This document shows positions 11,216 to 20,475 of a stretch of DNA of 64,000 nt, in pieces. The DNA is taken from assembly GCF_004798865.1 (NCBI RefSeq), contig NW_025335440.1:9544857-9608856 (forward strand), read 5' to 3'. Numbering within the stretch: position 1 is the first letter of the stretch; the number at the start of each line of letters is the position of its first letter. The DNA is from Varanus komodoensis. Its lineage: Eukaryota > Chordata > Lepidosauria > Squamata > Varanidae. The translations under genes and the position numbers were made by a program. The notes beneath the pieces were generated by a model, which was not told where the DNA came from, made no database searches, and saw only the letters and a program-made list of their open reading frames with translations.

Positions 11216-11633
11216 GCCTCTGGTCCAGCAGCTATGTCTTCCCAGCTCTACTACAGTAGGTCAAGACCCCAACCTGGATCGGGACCATAGCATAGGGAGT
11301 GGGTGGGGTTTGTATAATCCGGATTAGGCCCCCTGTACTGTCTCTAGAATTAAAATGAAAGAGCACTTGCAGTCAATCAGCATGAGGCTGTTCACTGGCT
11401 ATATCTACTTTGGGTTTTGTCACAGAACTGTGATCTGGGCATTGCATGAAGTGTTTCTCTGCCTGCTTTTCATCCTCGTACCCTCCAGATGGCACCGCAG
11501 TGTCGTGGCGCAGTGCAAATGCAAGAGAGGGTGTTTCCCACACGCTGCATTTTCTCTGCTCTATAAAAGCTCTCCAGGAGGTCTTGTTCGCCACAGAAGC
11601 AGAACTGGGGAATCACAACATCACCCAAGAAGC

Positions 11634-11880
11634 CCATGTGTGGTGTGGTGGTTAAGAGCATGGGACTGGGACTCAGCCGATCCGGGTTCCAGTCCCCGCT
11701 CGGCCATGGAGCCAGCTGGATGACTTTGGGCCAGTCACAGACTCTCAGCCCAACCCACCTCACAGGGTTGTTGTTGTGGGGATAAGATGGAGGAGGAGAT
11801 GTAAGCTGCCTTGAGCCCTTTGTAGGAAAAAGGCAGGATATAAATCGGAAAATAAATAAATAAAATACATAAATAACCAT
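11634..11880 (+). mobile_element. tRNA-derived SINE, essentially full length
   Basis: A complete copy of the main SINE of the window. The head shows a tRNA-like A box (TGGTGTGGTGGTTAAGAGC) and B box (GGGTTCCAGTCCC), which form an internal RNA polymerase III promoter. The core contains 'gactttgggccagtcacag' and 'cctcacagggttgttgttg'. The tail reads 'gtaagctgccttgagccc', then 'ggcaggatataaat', then (AAAT)n, and resembles the terminal stem of the L2-like LINEs here. The layout is that of a MIR/CORE-type SINE; whether it belongs to the published Sauria SINE family cannot be settled by eye. Confidence 0.85.
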
Positions 11881-12239
11881 GAAAAGGGAATGCCAAGCTG
11901 TTTTCCGCCATTTCCGAGCATATTCCTTTTCACTGCAGAGCATGTGGGGCCCAGTTGAGAGCAGGCCAAGCAGCAAGCCGTCGTGAGGAGAAAGGAAACC
12001 TTACGCATGGATGGCAGTGGCTGTCTAAATGTTTGGGAAGCACGTGGTGCACAGAGGAAGGCCTCACTGCTGCACTCTTCCCACGCTCGACTGGATGCCC
12101 AGAGACTTCTGCGTTGGGAAGGCTATGGGACGGGCAGCCCCACTGGACTGTCTCAGACACTCCTCCAGACGTGGGGCCTCCGCCAGCACGGCAAGAAGCG
12201 CACGAGGCGGGGGGGGGCAGAGCCCCCGTTTTCACCTCA

Positions 12240-12395
12240 CAAGGCTTTTTGAGCTCTTGTCAGGCACTCTGCCTTTGTGCTTTTGCATGTTGTATGTTGA
12301 CATTTTTGTGGTATGTTTTCTCCTTTTTGTGAGCTGCCCAGAGAGCTTTGGTTATTGGGCAGTAAAGAAATGAAATAAATGCAGTGAAATTACTT
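12240..12395 (+). mobile_element. Old L2-like LINE, 3' end
   Basis: Ends with 'gtgagctgcccagagagctt' and 'tggttattgggcagtaaag', a variant of the L2 terminal stem (gtaagctgcc..gag.gcttcgg...ggggcggcata), followed by an A-rich tail. The preceding part is T-rich 3' UTR. It is an older subfamily than the copy at 25955. Confidence 0.6.
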
Positions 12396-12423
12396 CCAAC
12401 CTTCCGATCATCACCATTATTTT

Positions 12424-12442
12424 TATTATTATTATTATTATT
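12424..12442 (+). repeat. Short (ATT)n repeat
   Basis: Six ATT/TTA units, about 30 bp after the old L2 3' end. Confidence 0.85.
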
Positions 12443-12863
12443 GTGCTCTCAAATGAGAGACTGCGGCAGACTCACAGGAGGGCAGCTGTGTTTTGAGCAC
12501 TGTGAGCACAGGAGGGAGCCGGCTAATTAGCGCAATTAGTCATCAGGGGCTTTGAATAACAAGATGACTCCAGCCAAGTCAGGTGTAATAACTGGTTGGG
12601 GCATTTGCTCAGGCCGAGGGATCGAAGGACAGGTGCTACCTTCAAAGCCCTCTGAGAAAACAGCATCCCATTGCGTGCAAGACTGCTTCACGCAATGCAC
12701 GGCCGATCTGGGATCTGCGGCAGAGCCACCAAAAGCTGGCGAAAGCTGAAACGGCACTCCTCGTGCATCAAAGGCCTATTCAAGTGTCAACAACAAAGCG
12801 CGGATCCTGTAGGAACATGTTCCCGGATTGTGCCACTTTCAAACAGCGGCAGACGTCCAAATC

Positions 12864-13495
12864 CTGCTGCTGTTACATGCGGATGAGTCATCTCCGACTT
12901 ATGGCGAGCCTTGAATGAGTGTCCTGCCCTTGGCACCCTTCTGAGCTCAGCTCTGGTCAACTCAAGGTGGTGGCTTTCTTGATGGGGTCAATCCATCCCA
13001 GATTTGGTCCTCTGCCTTTGACTGTACCAAGCGTGCGTGTCTTCTTCAGGGAGTCTTGCCTTCCTGTGATGTGTGTGACGGCCTCGGTTTTGTCATTTCT
13101 ACTTCTGGCTCAAGGACCCACTTGTCTGTCTCTCTGTTGGTCTGGCGTATTTGCAAATACCTTCGGCGGCAGTTTTGAACACACCCATATTCTTCCTATC
13201 AGGTTTCTGCATTGTCCAGCTTTCACACCCTCCATCGTGATCAGGAATGCAAGAGTGTGGATGATCTTGGGCTGAGTCTCCAGTGAAGTCTCCCTACAGC
13301 TGATATTTTCCATTTCCTTCACTGCTGCCCTTCCAAGTCTCAGCCTTCTAATTTCTTGGCTGAGGTCCATCCTCCGAACTGATGCCTGACCCAAGTCATG
13401 CAAAATCTTTCACGTTTCAATTTCTTCATTGGCAACAGTAAATTCATGTCTTTTCTTCACATTCAGCTGCAGTCCTGCTCTTGCACTTTCTTCTG
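12864..13495 (-). mobile_element. RTE-BovB LINE, 5'-truncated, minus strand
   Basis: The plus-strand left edge has 'tctccgacttatggcga', the complement of the BovB 3' terminus. The right part carries 'gctgcagtcctgctcttgc', which lies upstream in the element. The minus frame 13110-13403 reads 'LGQAS', 'QEIRRLRLGRAAVKEM', 'ETSLETQPKIIHTLAF', collinear with the BovB segment at 8738. The frame is interrupted and the tyrosine-glycine-cysteine block before the tryptophan is degraded. The element stops abruptly at 13495, where a CR1 fragment begins. Confidence 0.8.
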
Positions 13496-13656
13496 AGGGA
13501 ACTGGGTCTTTTCAGCCTGGAGAAGAGTAGGCTCTGAGGGAATCTGTTGGCGACATACAGGTACATGAGGGGCTCTCATGAGGAGGTGGGTCGAGACCTG
13601 TTTTCCCCTGCAGAGGAAGGCAGGACGCGCTTCAACAGAGCAAAGCTCAGGGAACC
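13496..13656 (+). mobile_element. CR1 LINE fragment (plus arm of an inverted pair)
   Basis: Encodes the CR1 C-terminal block 'ELGLFSLEK', followed by 'RGSHEEVGRDLFSPAEEGRTRFN', with a stop in between. The first 67 bp (13496-13562) are the near-perfect reverse complement of 13658-13724 in the neighbouring minus-strand CR1 fragment. Confidence 0.72.
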
Positions 13657-13937
13657 AACCTATATGTCAGCAACAGATCCCCTCAGAGTCTCCTCTTCTC
13701 CAGGCTGAAGAGACCCAGTTCCCTCAGTCTCACCTCATACGGCTTCCCCTGCAATCCGGCCACCAACCTTGTGGCCCTACGCTGCACCGATTCCAACAGG
13801 GCTATATCTTTCCTGTCATGTGGAGCCCAGAAGTGAACACAATACTCCAGTTGTGGGCATACCGGAGTAGTATAGAGAGGCAGTAATAGCTCTCTCGATC
13901 TAGAAGCCATGCTTCTGGCTATGCATCCAGTGAGGTG
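13657..13937 (-). mobile_element. CR1 LINE fragment (minus arm of an inverted pair)
   Basis: The minus frame 13683-13910 reads '[18 protein letters not shown]', '[12 protein letters not shown]' and '[15 protein letters not shown]', the conserved C-terminal region of CR1 ORF2. It is truncated at both ends, and a second, plus-strand CR1 starts directly after it. Confidence 0.78.
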
Positions 13938-14797
13938 TGAGCAGTGAGATGGCCAAGTTTGCTGACAGCACCAAATTATTTAGGGCAGTTAAAACAAAAA
14001 GACCAAAGGTTTTCTCCAAACCAGGAGAACCGTCCTCAGAATGGTAAATGCAGTCAATATAAGGCACATCGAGGCGAGAAATCCCAGCTTCAAGTATACA
14101 CTGAGGGGATCTGAGCTAGCTGTGACTAAAACAGAAACCTTGGGGAGAAACATGTCGGCCCTCTAGACAGTTTCTGCGGAAAAGGGAAACTCCACACGAG
14201 GCTTAATTAGGAAAGAAACTGAAGACAGACCTGCCAAGATCATGCTGTCCTTCTGCACTCAGAATCACGTGCACAGTTCTGGTCACTGCATCGAAACGCA
14301 TGTTGCAGAGCTGGAAAAGCTTCAGCAAAGGGCAACGAACGTGATCAAGGGGCTGGAGAAACTTCCCCATGTGGGAGGTGACCACATCTGCAGCAGCAGA
14401 GCTTAGGAGAAGGTTCTTTGACTATCAGAGGCCTGGGTACACTAGTTACTGGGGAACATGGATAGGGGAGTGCTGTTATGAATGAGGAGAGACATCATGG
14501 AGGCGCGCAAAATAATTATAGGGGTGGACAAAGTGGAGAGGGAAACCTTCTCTCCCTTTCTCATCGTACTAGAACTGGGGATCATCACATGGAGTTTGTT
14601 GGTGGGAAATTCGGGGCAGATCAAAGGAAGGACTTCTGCACGGACCACATAGTGAAACTGCAAGCATTGGCTTCCATGGGACATAGGAATGACCAGCGGT
14701 TTGGAGGGCTGCCTCCTCTCTGGCAAATTCCTGGAGGAGGTGGCTACCAAGGGCCACTGGTCCTGGCAACTTTCTGCTACCTCTAAGACCAGAGGCA
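13938..14797 (+). mobile_element. CR1 LINE, long degraded 3' coding region, interrupted by BovB
   Basis: Starts with 'gagatggccaagtttgctga' and continues through blocks recognisable from the CR1 C-terminal coding region: 'aaatcccagcttcaagtata', 'cagttctggtcactgcatc', 'gcagagctggaaaagcttcag', 'gagagacatcatgg' and 'gacaaagtggagagggaaac'. It ends with 'ctggaggaggtggctaccaa' and 'ggccactggtcctggcaac' just before a BovB 3' end. The matching CR1 3' tail is found at 15390-15545. No long frame survives. Confidence 0.72.
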
Positions 14798-14959
14798 ATT
14801 GAGGGCAAAAGAAGAAGGGGAGGTGGCTGGATGGAGTCACAGAAGCAGTCGGCGTGAGCTTGAGTGGACTCCGGGGGACGGTGGAGGACAGGGGGGCCTG
14901 GAGGAATGTTGTCCATGGGGTCACGATGGGTCGGACACGACTTCGCGACTAACAACAAA
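14798..14959 (+). mobile_element. RTE-BovB 3' end, copy 1 of a duplicated junction
   Basis: Encodes a tract ending in 'EAVGVSLSGLRGTVEDRGAW' and 'GRTRLRD'-like residues, collinear with the BovB C-terminus (GRRRRGQQRMRWLDGITDSMD..LSKLQ..V.DREAWRAAVHGV.KSRTRLSD). It ends 'cttcgcgactaacaacaa'. It shares its 5' truncation point and about 37 bp of upstream CR1 sequence with the copy at 15198. Confidence 0.82.
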
Positions 14960-15154
14960 GTCCATTATGGACAGCTGACACCAATTTAGAACTAGAATAT
15001 CTTCCTTGGATTTGGATGAGCAGGAAGACAGAATTGGCTGAGCCCTGGAAGACTCGCCTCGTGTTCTTAAAGTGTTTCAATTAACATAATTTGACGGCTG
15101 ACCCGTGTGGAGCAGAAATGAATTGGTCAGCAGCCAATTCATTGTCAAAGTTGT
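14960..15154. other. About 195 bp of unassigned sequence between the two junction copies
   Basis: No repeat family recognised. It contains a small perfect palindrome, TGAATTGG / CCAATTCA around a 7-bp loop, at 15119-15141. Confidence 0.5.
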
Positions 15155-15197
15155 CATTGGTCCTGGCAACTTTCTGCTACCTCTAAGATCAGAGGCA
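15155..15197 (+). mobile_element. CR1 segment upstream of BovB copy 2
   Basis: Reads 'cattggtcctggcaacttt', then 'ctgctacctctaagatcag', nearly the same as 14754-14797. The last 13 bases, AAGATCAGAGGCA (15185-15197), recur at 15377-15389 on the far side of the BovB. Confidence 0.75.
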
Positions 15198-15376
15198 ATT
15201 GAGGGCAAAAGAAGAAGGGGGCGGCAGAGGTTGAGGTGGCTGCATGGAGTCACGGAAGCAGTCGGCGTGAGCTTGAGTGGACTCCGGGGGACGGTGGAGG
15301 ACAGGGGGGCCTGGAGGAGTGTTGTCCGTGGGGCCGTGATGGGTCGGACACGACTTCGCGACTAGCAGCAACAGCA
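15198..15376 (+). mobile_element. RTE-BovB 3' end, copy 2, flanked by a 13-bp target duplication
   Basis: Encodes 'EGKRRRGRQRLRWLHGVTEA', then 'LSGLRGTVEDRGAWRSVVRG' and 'GRTRLRD' followed by a stop: a clean match to the BovB C-terminus. The insert ends with 'cgactagcagcaacagc'. The 13-bp repeat AAGATCAGAGGCA on both sides marks it as a 5'-truncated LINE insertion into the CR1, because CR1 sequence resumes after the second copy. Confidence 0.88.
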
Positions 15377-15545
15377 AAGATCAGAGGCAGGATGCTGATA
15401 CCCACTGGTTGCTGGGCAGCATGAGTAGAGGGCGCTGCTCTGCCCGTGCCCTGCGTGTGGGCTTTCCATGGGCCGCTGGTTGGCCGGCACGCAAAGAAAT
15501 GCTGGACTAGAGAGACTCTGAGCCCGATCCAGCCGAGCGCTCGCA
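15377..15545 (+). mobile_element. CR1 LINE 3' tail, downstream of the BovB insertion
   Basis: After the target duplication the sequence continues 'ggatgctgatacccactgg', 'ttgctgggcagcatgag', 'gtgggctttccatgggcc' and 'tgctggactagagagactc', the 3' region of this CR1 group (compare 17840-17965 and 41758-41895). It supplies the end missing from the CR1 at 13938-14797. Confidence 0.72.
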
Positions 15546-16205
15546 CATTCTCCCAGGTCAGCCCAGGCTAAGCCAGTTGGAGACACTTCGCTCTCCTCCA
15601 CACGAACCATCAATCACTGTCACCCTGCTCTTGACAGGAGCTTGGTGTGACGGACAAAGAGCAAACTGTGTCTCAATAACGGAAGTCCTTTTTGTTCGAT
15701 GCTCCAGCTTCTCTTTCCCCCACCTCCGCCAGGGGCTGCCTACACGTGTGCTTGTTTTGGCCAACAGCAAGACAGTTGAAGGGTAATAAATCATCGCATT
15801 GGATGCCTGCTGCCAATCAAACAAACAAACCAAGCATTCGGGATCATAAAATCAACATCAGCGGTCAACAGCGTGTGAGTGTCAGCCGCTTTGGACGGCT
15901 CCTCAAACTTACACATCTTTCTTTGATTGACTTCAAACATTTTCGGCTTGCTGAACCATAATGATACCTTTCTGTCCCCTCGCAAACTAAAAAACCCTTA
16001 ACGTGTGCACAACATTTTGAACGTCGTGATCTCTGGAGGGGGGAAAGGGAGGGCGTTCTGCAGCTGCTGTCGCTCACTCTGTGTGTTGAGCCGAGGCCTG
16101 CAGAACTGTTGGCACTTTATTATCCTGCGGGAGACGAGTTTAAAAAGCAGCAGTACAAAGTGATGATGCACTTCTTTCCCACATATTGCAGGGAAAGATC
16201 TTACA
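15546..16205. other. Apparently unique sequence
   Basis: No repeat or gene recognised. There is a short AAAC run near 15821-15833. Confidence 0.45.
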
Positions 16206-16425
16206 ATTCATGTAGCGGTTAAAGTGCAGGACTGGGACTCAGGAGCTCCGGGTTCAAGTCTCCACTCAGCCAAGCTCTCAGTGACTTTGGGCCAGCCATG
16301 GGCTCTCAGCCTAATCTATCCCATGAAGTTGTTGGAGGGATAAAAATGGAGATGCAAACCTTGGGGTCCTTGCAAGGAGGAAGAAAGATGTAGGATAAAT
16401 GTGATGTAACAATAATAAAACTTGA
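16206..16425 (+). mobile_element. tRNA-derived SINE, nearly full length, diverged
   Basis: Head 'tagcggttaaagtgcaggac' with B box GGGTTCAAGTCTC; core 'gtgactttgggccagccatg'; tail 'ccttgcaaggaggaag' and 'gtaggataaatg' followed by AATAATAAAA. The first bases of the head are lost. It is older than the copy at 11634. Confidence 0.75.
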
Positions 16426-16429
16426 TCTG

Positions 16430-17420
16430 TTCCAAAGCTACCGCTTAAGAACAGCTTTCCACTCTTGCATGCTCCACTCGCATTGGACTACTGCTGGTTG
16501 CAGGTGGAGATAAGGGTACTCTTTGGACAGAGCAAGAATGGCTACTTTTCCACTGTGGGACAAGACGGTTGGCACAGCCTTAAACTGTGACATTGCAAGA
16601 AATCCCCATTTTCCCACAGTAGCTGATTGATTTGCACAGGAAAAAGCATGCTCAGTAAAAAGGAACATTTCATGGAAAATATTGCAAAATTATTGCATTG
16701 TATCTTTCTGTGTTAAAAGCATTGATGTGGATGGAATTGGAAATGCAAGTGAAAACAGAGAGTCACGGGGCACACAGTGGTACCTCTCGCTGTCAAGAAT
16801 GGTAAAACAAATATTTCAAGGATGAGGGATGGACAAAACTCAGAAAAGCCCCCTACTTCCCTGCCCTCAAGTTTTACAGCCAGCAGAAGCTCCTTTACAT
16901 CCAAGTGAGCCATTTCAGCTCTGCTCAAATTTTAGCACTGAAGTAATATTGTGATTTCATCTGGGGGAGTTTTCACATGTGCACCTTTTCATCCTCCATT
17001 GCTTTTTAATTTCTAAGCACTAGCATTGATTATCTGCCCAAGTATGCAAAGGGTTACCTGGGAAATCAGGACTGAAATCTTGGTCAAACTGGGTCATTTC
17101 ATTCCATCCCCCTGCAAGTTTCTTCTGCTCGCCAGACGGTCTTCTACATCTTTGTAATCCCCAGCTAAGTGCTTGAATTCGAAGCAGCTAGATGCTCTTC
17201 TAGGACCAGAGGGGGAGTTTTCCGCATGGCAGAAGAATGACATGAAAGAATGACATCCATCAAGGCACCTGCTGCTTTTCTCTCCACCCCTTGATTACCT
17301 GTACAGGAAATTACCGAAGGAGCACCTGGGGTACCACTTAGACGATGAGAAGCTTTTGCGTTACTGGTATGGTTATTTTCCAGACAATCTGGCATTGCTT
17401 CCACAAACTGGCAGTGCAAT
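16430..17420. other. Apparently unique sequence
   Basis: No repeat or gene recognised; only short overlapping frames. Confidence 0.45.
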
Positions 17421-17424
17421 GCTT

Positions 17425-17500
17425 GATGTGTCTACTCTGAAGTAAGCCCATGTAGCATTAATGGGGCTTCCTCTGAATCTAGGATTGCAGTCCTAGCCAC
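17425..17500 (+). repeat. MITE-like element (family B)
   Basis: Shows 'ctactctgaagtaagccc', 'attaatggggcttcctctg' and 'ctaggattgcagtcctagcc', the central and right parts of family B. Confidence 0.55.
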
Positions 17501-17574
17501 AATCCTTGGGTAGGGTTGGGTGTGTGTGTGTGTAGGAATGATGATCTGTCTTTCCCTTAAAAATAACAGTGTAG

Positions 17575-17965
17575 AAAAGGGCAATTAACAGGATCCAGGG
17601 GCTGCAGCAAGCCCCGTGGGAGGAAAAGTTGGCTTAGAAAAGAGGTGGCTACGGGGAGACACAGCAGAGGTACACAGACTTGTGCATGGTGTGGAGAAAG
17701 TGGGGAGGGAGGGATAAAGCTTGAACCCGGTGGGACCACGGCATGAAGCACATTGCTGGGAGACACAGGAGAGATCAAAGAAAGGGCTTCATCACACAGC
17801 GCATGCTTAAACTATGGGATTCCTTTCCATGAATCCAGGTGGCTATGCCAGAGGCAGTGTGCTTGCATATGCCAGTTGCTGGGGAACATGGGCTATTGCA
17901 CTCATAGTCTGCTTGTCAAATCTTGCAGGGAACTGGTTGGCCTGGATTCCTGGCATCAGCACATG
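17575..17965 (+). mobile_element. CR1 LINE, 3' region
   Basis: Follows the same block order as 14480-14797 and 15390-15545: 'gtgcatggtgtggagaaagt', 'tgggattcctttccatgaat', 'tatgccagaggcagtgtg', 'gccagttgctggggaacatg' and 'cactcatagtctgcttg'. No frame survives. Edges are approximate. Confidence 0.62.
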
Positions 17966-18147
17966 TGCAACAATTTATTCTCTTCAGCCCTCACCAAAGA
18001 ATAGGCTGTTTTCGTGCACCTGGTGGCACAATTTAAGTTTGCCCAGGACGGGAAAACACAACAAATCCCCAGAGCCAGACCTGCTCTCCGCACGTGTTCA
18101 GAAAGCATCTTCTTACCGATGATCAGTCCCTGGTATTTCTGGAAATT

Positions 18148-18236
18148 TGGGGTGCCTACGTGTCCCCTTCCACAGAGGACTGTCCCTGTTTGAAGTTCTT
18201 CAGTCCAAGTCCAGTTTAAAGAAAAAGAATCCTGAG
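18148..18236 (+). repeat. Short interspersed element (family C), copy 1
   Basis: Reads 'ggggtgcctacgtgtcccc', 'cagaggactgtccctgtttg', 'aagttcttcagtcc' and 'cagtttaaagaaaaagaatc'. The same order occurs at 52711-52826 (plus) and 59020-59074 (minus). It is non-coding and the family is unknown to me. Confidence 0.55.
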
Positions 18237-18244
18237 CACTGTTG

Positions 18245-20330
18245 CCCATCAGCAACGTTTGAACGAAAGACAGAAAAGGTCGGCTTGCAGGTTACCCAGT
18301 CAGAGTATTTCACAGTACGCTATATTTCTACCTAAATTTGAATAATTATTTCTAAATGTGCATCTTTACACATTCAGTAGCATATGGCATGCAAATATAG
18401 GCCCTCTTTTGCACCCCTGTTGGCGATGCATTTGCTCTTTGGGATGACCAGGAGGCCCAGGTCCAAAGGCTTGCCAACTGCAGCCGCAATCTGCTCAAAA
18501 CACGCCCACTGCTCTTTTGCAGGAACAAAATGCTCCTGCAGAAAAGCCCGAGCCGTGACTGCGTGTCCAGAACTCCCAGCTGCATGAGAAGATAAAGCAA
18601 GCAGCCCGGCCTCCACAGTGCCTTCAAGAAAACCGGTTCTGCTCGCTCCTGCAGCCAGCTGCAAATACTAGAAGAACATGGAGAGACCTGAGAGAAGCCA
18701 GAGAAGGTGAGAAGAGAAAGAGAGAGAGCGAGAGAGCACTTCACCGGCAGGCACAGCAAAAGTTAAGCAGGGAGCCACATGCAGGACAGGCTGGGAGTGG
18801 AATTATGCATCAGGTGCCTAATTACTTTAAGAGGGAGTTAAGCCAGCTTTTTGGACTAACACCGTTCAGCTGCCCTGGTGTCAGCCCCTTGCAGATAGGT
18901 TTGGCCTTCTACAAAACAGTGGCTCTATACAGGCACAGACCCCGGATCCCTGGGATCAGGACCCCACCCATCCAGCAGGGGTCTCAGAGCCCCCAGCCCC
19001 TTCCCTTCTCTTCCTCATGGCAACCTGCTTTTCAGCTGAGCAGGCACCTAATCGAGTTTCAGCCAGGAGCCACAGGGTGCAGGCAGGCTGGTCTGGGTGA
19101 TGTGAGGTTTCGTGGCTTCTTGAGCATCGCTGGGAGTTGACGCTCAGAGGGGAGGCAGCTGTATCCTTTCTCAAATGAACCCATTGCCAAAACCTGTCTC
19201 TGTGCCAGCATGTGCACCGACTTCCTTAGCGCTGCCTTTTCTGCAGGCATGGGCTGGGCTGGGCTGGCCATTCATCTTTTTCTTGTCACTAAGAAAAGCA
19301 GCGCTGGCTAATTCCTGGAAGGCAAGTGCTAAGGGTGCCAGAAACAGCCAACTTGCTGAAGCTAAGCAAATCTGGCTCCCAGCATCAGATGCAAATGAGG
19401 CTGGAATTCCTGCGACTTGAATAGTTTTGAATAGACTTGAATAGTAGAGGAGAGAGTTTTGTCCCTTTGTCTTTCTCACTCCTGTGTGACTAGCTGCATT
19501 AGTAGCAGGGGGCTTGATTCTTGATGTTATTCTTAGCAACTAGACAATTAATATGGCTCCATCCACAGATGTGGCACCCTTCTGAGCTGCATAACCATCA
19601 AAAATAGCGGGTCCCTGCCCCAGTGGGCATACAATCTGAGTTTAGGCAGCAGGGAAGACAAAAGCCATTCTGAATATTTCAAATAAAAAAACCAGTGGAA
19701 GGAGGAGAGGACATGATGGATGAAAGTGAGCCATTATTGCATGAACCAAGTGAGGCTTCAACTTGGATGAGGATGGGGGAGTTAAGCCAAGGAAAAGTGG
19801 GGAGGAAAGGGCTGGGAAGAACGTTAAGCTGAGGAAATGAGGTATCAAACCCTTTAGATTTTAAGAGTTGGGCAGACCAATCAGGCAATGCAAAAGTTTT
19901 CATGTCTGCGTCGCTGTTTCCTCGGCGGATATAAGAAACTGCAGTTCTTGGCTTGTTAAAACAACTCTTTCCTTGTTCCCATCAGTTGTGTTTGAGGCCC
20001 AAATCACACCCCAGTTGCTAAACTGGTTTACTTTTCTATGGGTACGACTCAAATTATATGGTTCACCAGCCCAGTCAAGATACTTGGCCCAAATCATCAC
20101 TCTCAAACAAATACTGACGTTTCTTTTTAAAACCTCTCCTCCTCCTCGCCCCACTCAATTCCTTTATCATGGATTTAGACCAGTTCAGGAGCTTCCATTG
20201 ACACACAGACCCAGAGACATGCAGAGCCCTGTAGTTAAATGAAAGCACAGGACCAGAGTCAGGAGATGTTGCTTCTGCCTCCACAGCTGGTCACACACTC
20301 ATCATGTGATGCTGGAAAGAGAGGAAAGGA
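18245..20330. other. Apparently unique sequence
   Basis: About 2 kb without a recognised repeat or gene; a GA-rich stretch lies at 18712-18740. Several 60-135-codon frames overlap on both strands without recognisable domains. Confidence 0.45.
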
Positions 20331-20332
20331 GA

Positions 20333-20475
20333 GAAACGGAGCGAGTCAGAAGGGGTCTTCCGGGCCGTCTAGTCTGACCCCTGGCTCCAGCCAGCTCCGC
20401 TCACGACATGCCCACCATGTGCATGTCCAGCCTATCTTTGAACACCCGCACCAATGAGGCCTCAACAACTTCAGC
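20333..20475 (-). mobile_element. CR1 LINE, 3' end, minus strand
   Basis: Complement of the CR1 3' end seen at 43970-44142: tail complement 'gaaacggagcgagtcagaag', then 'gtctagtctgacccctgg', 'ctccgctcacgacatgcc' and 'cctatctttgaacacccgca'. It is a 5'-truncated copy of about 140 bp. Confidence 0.8.
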
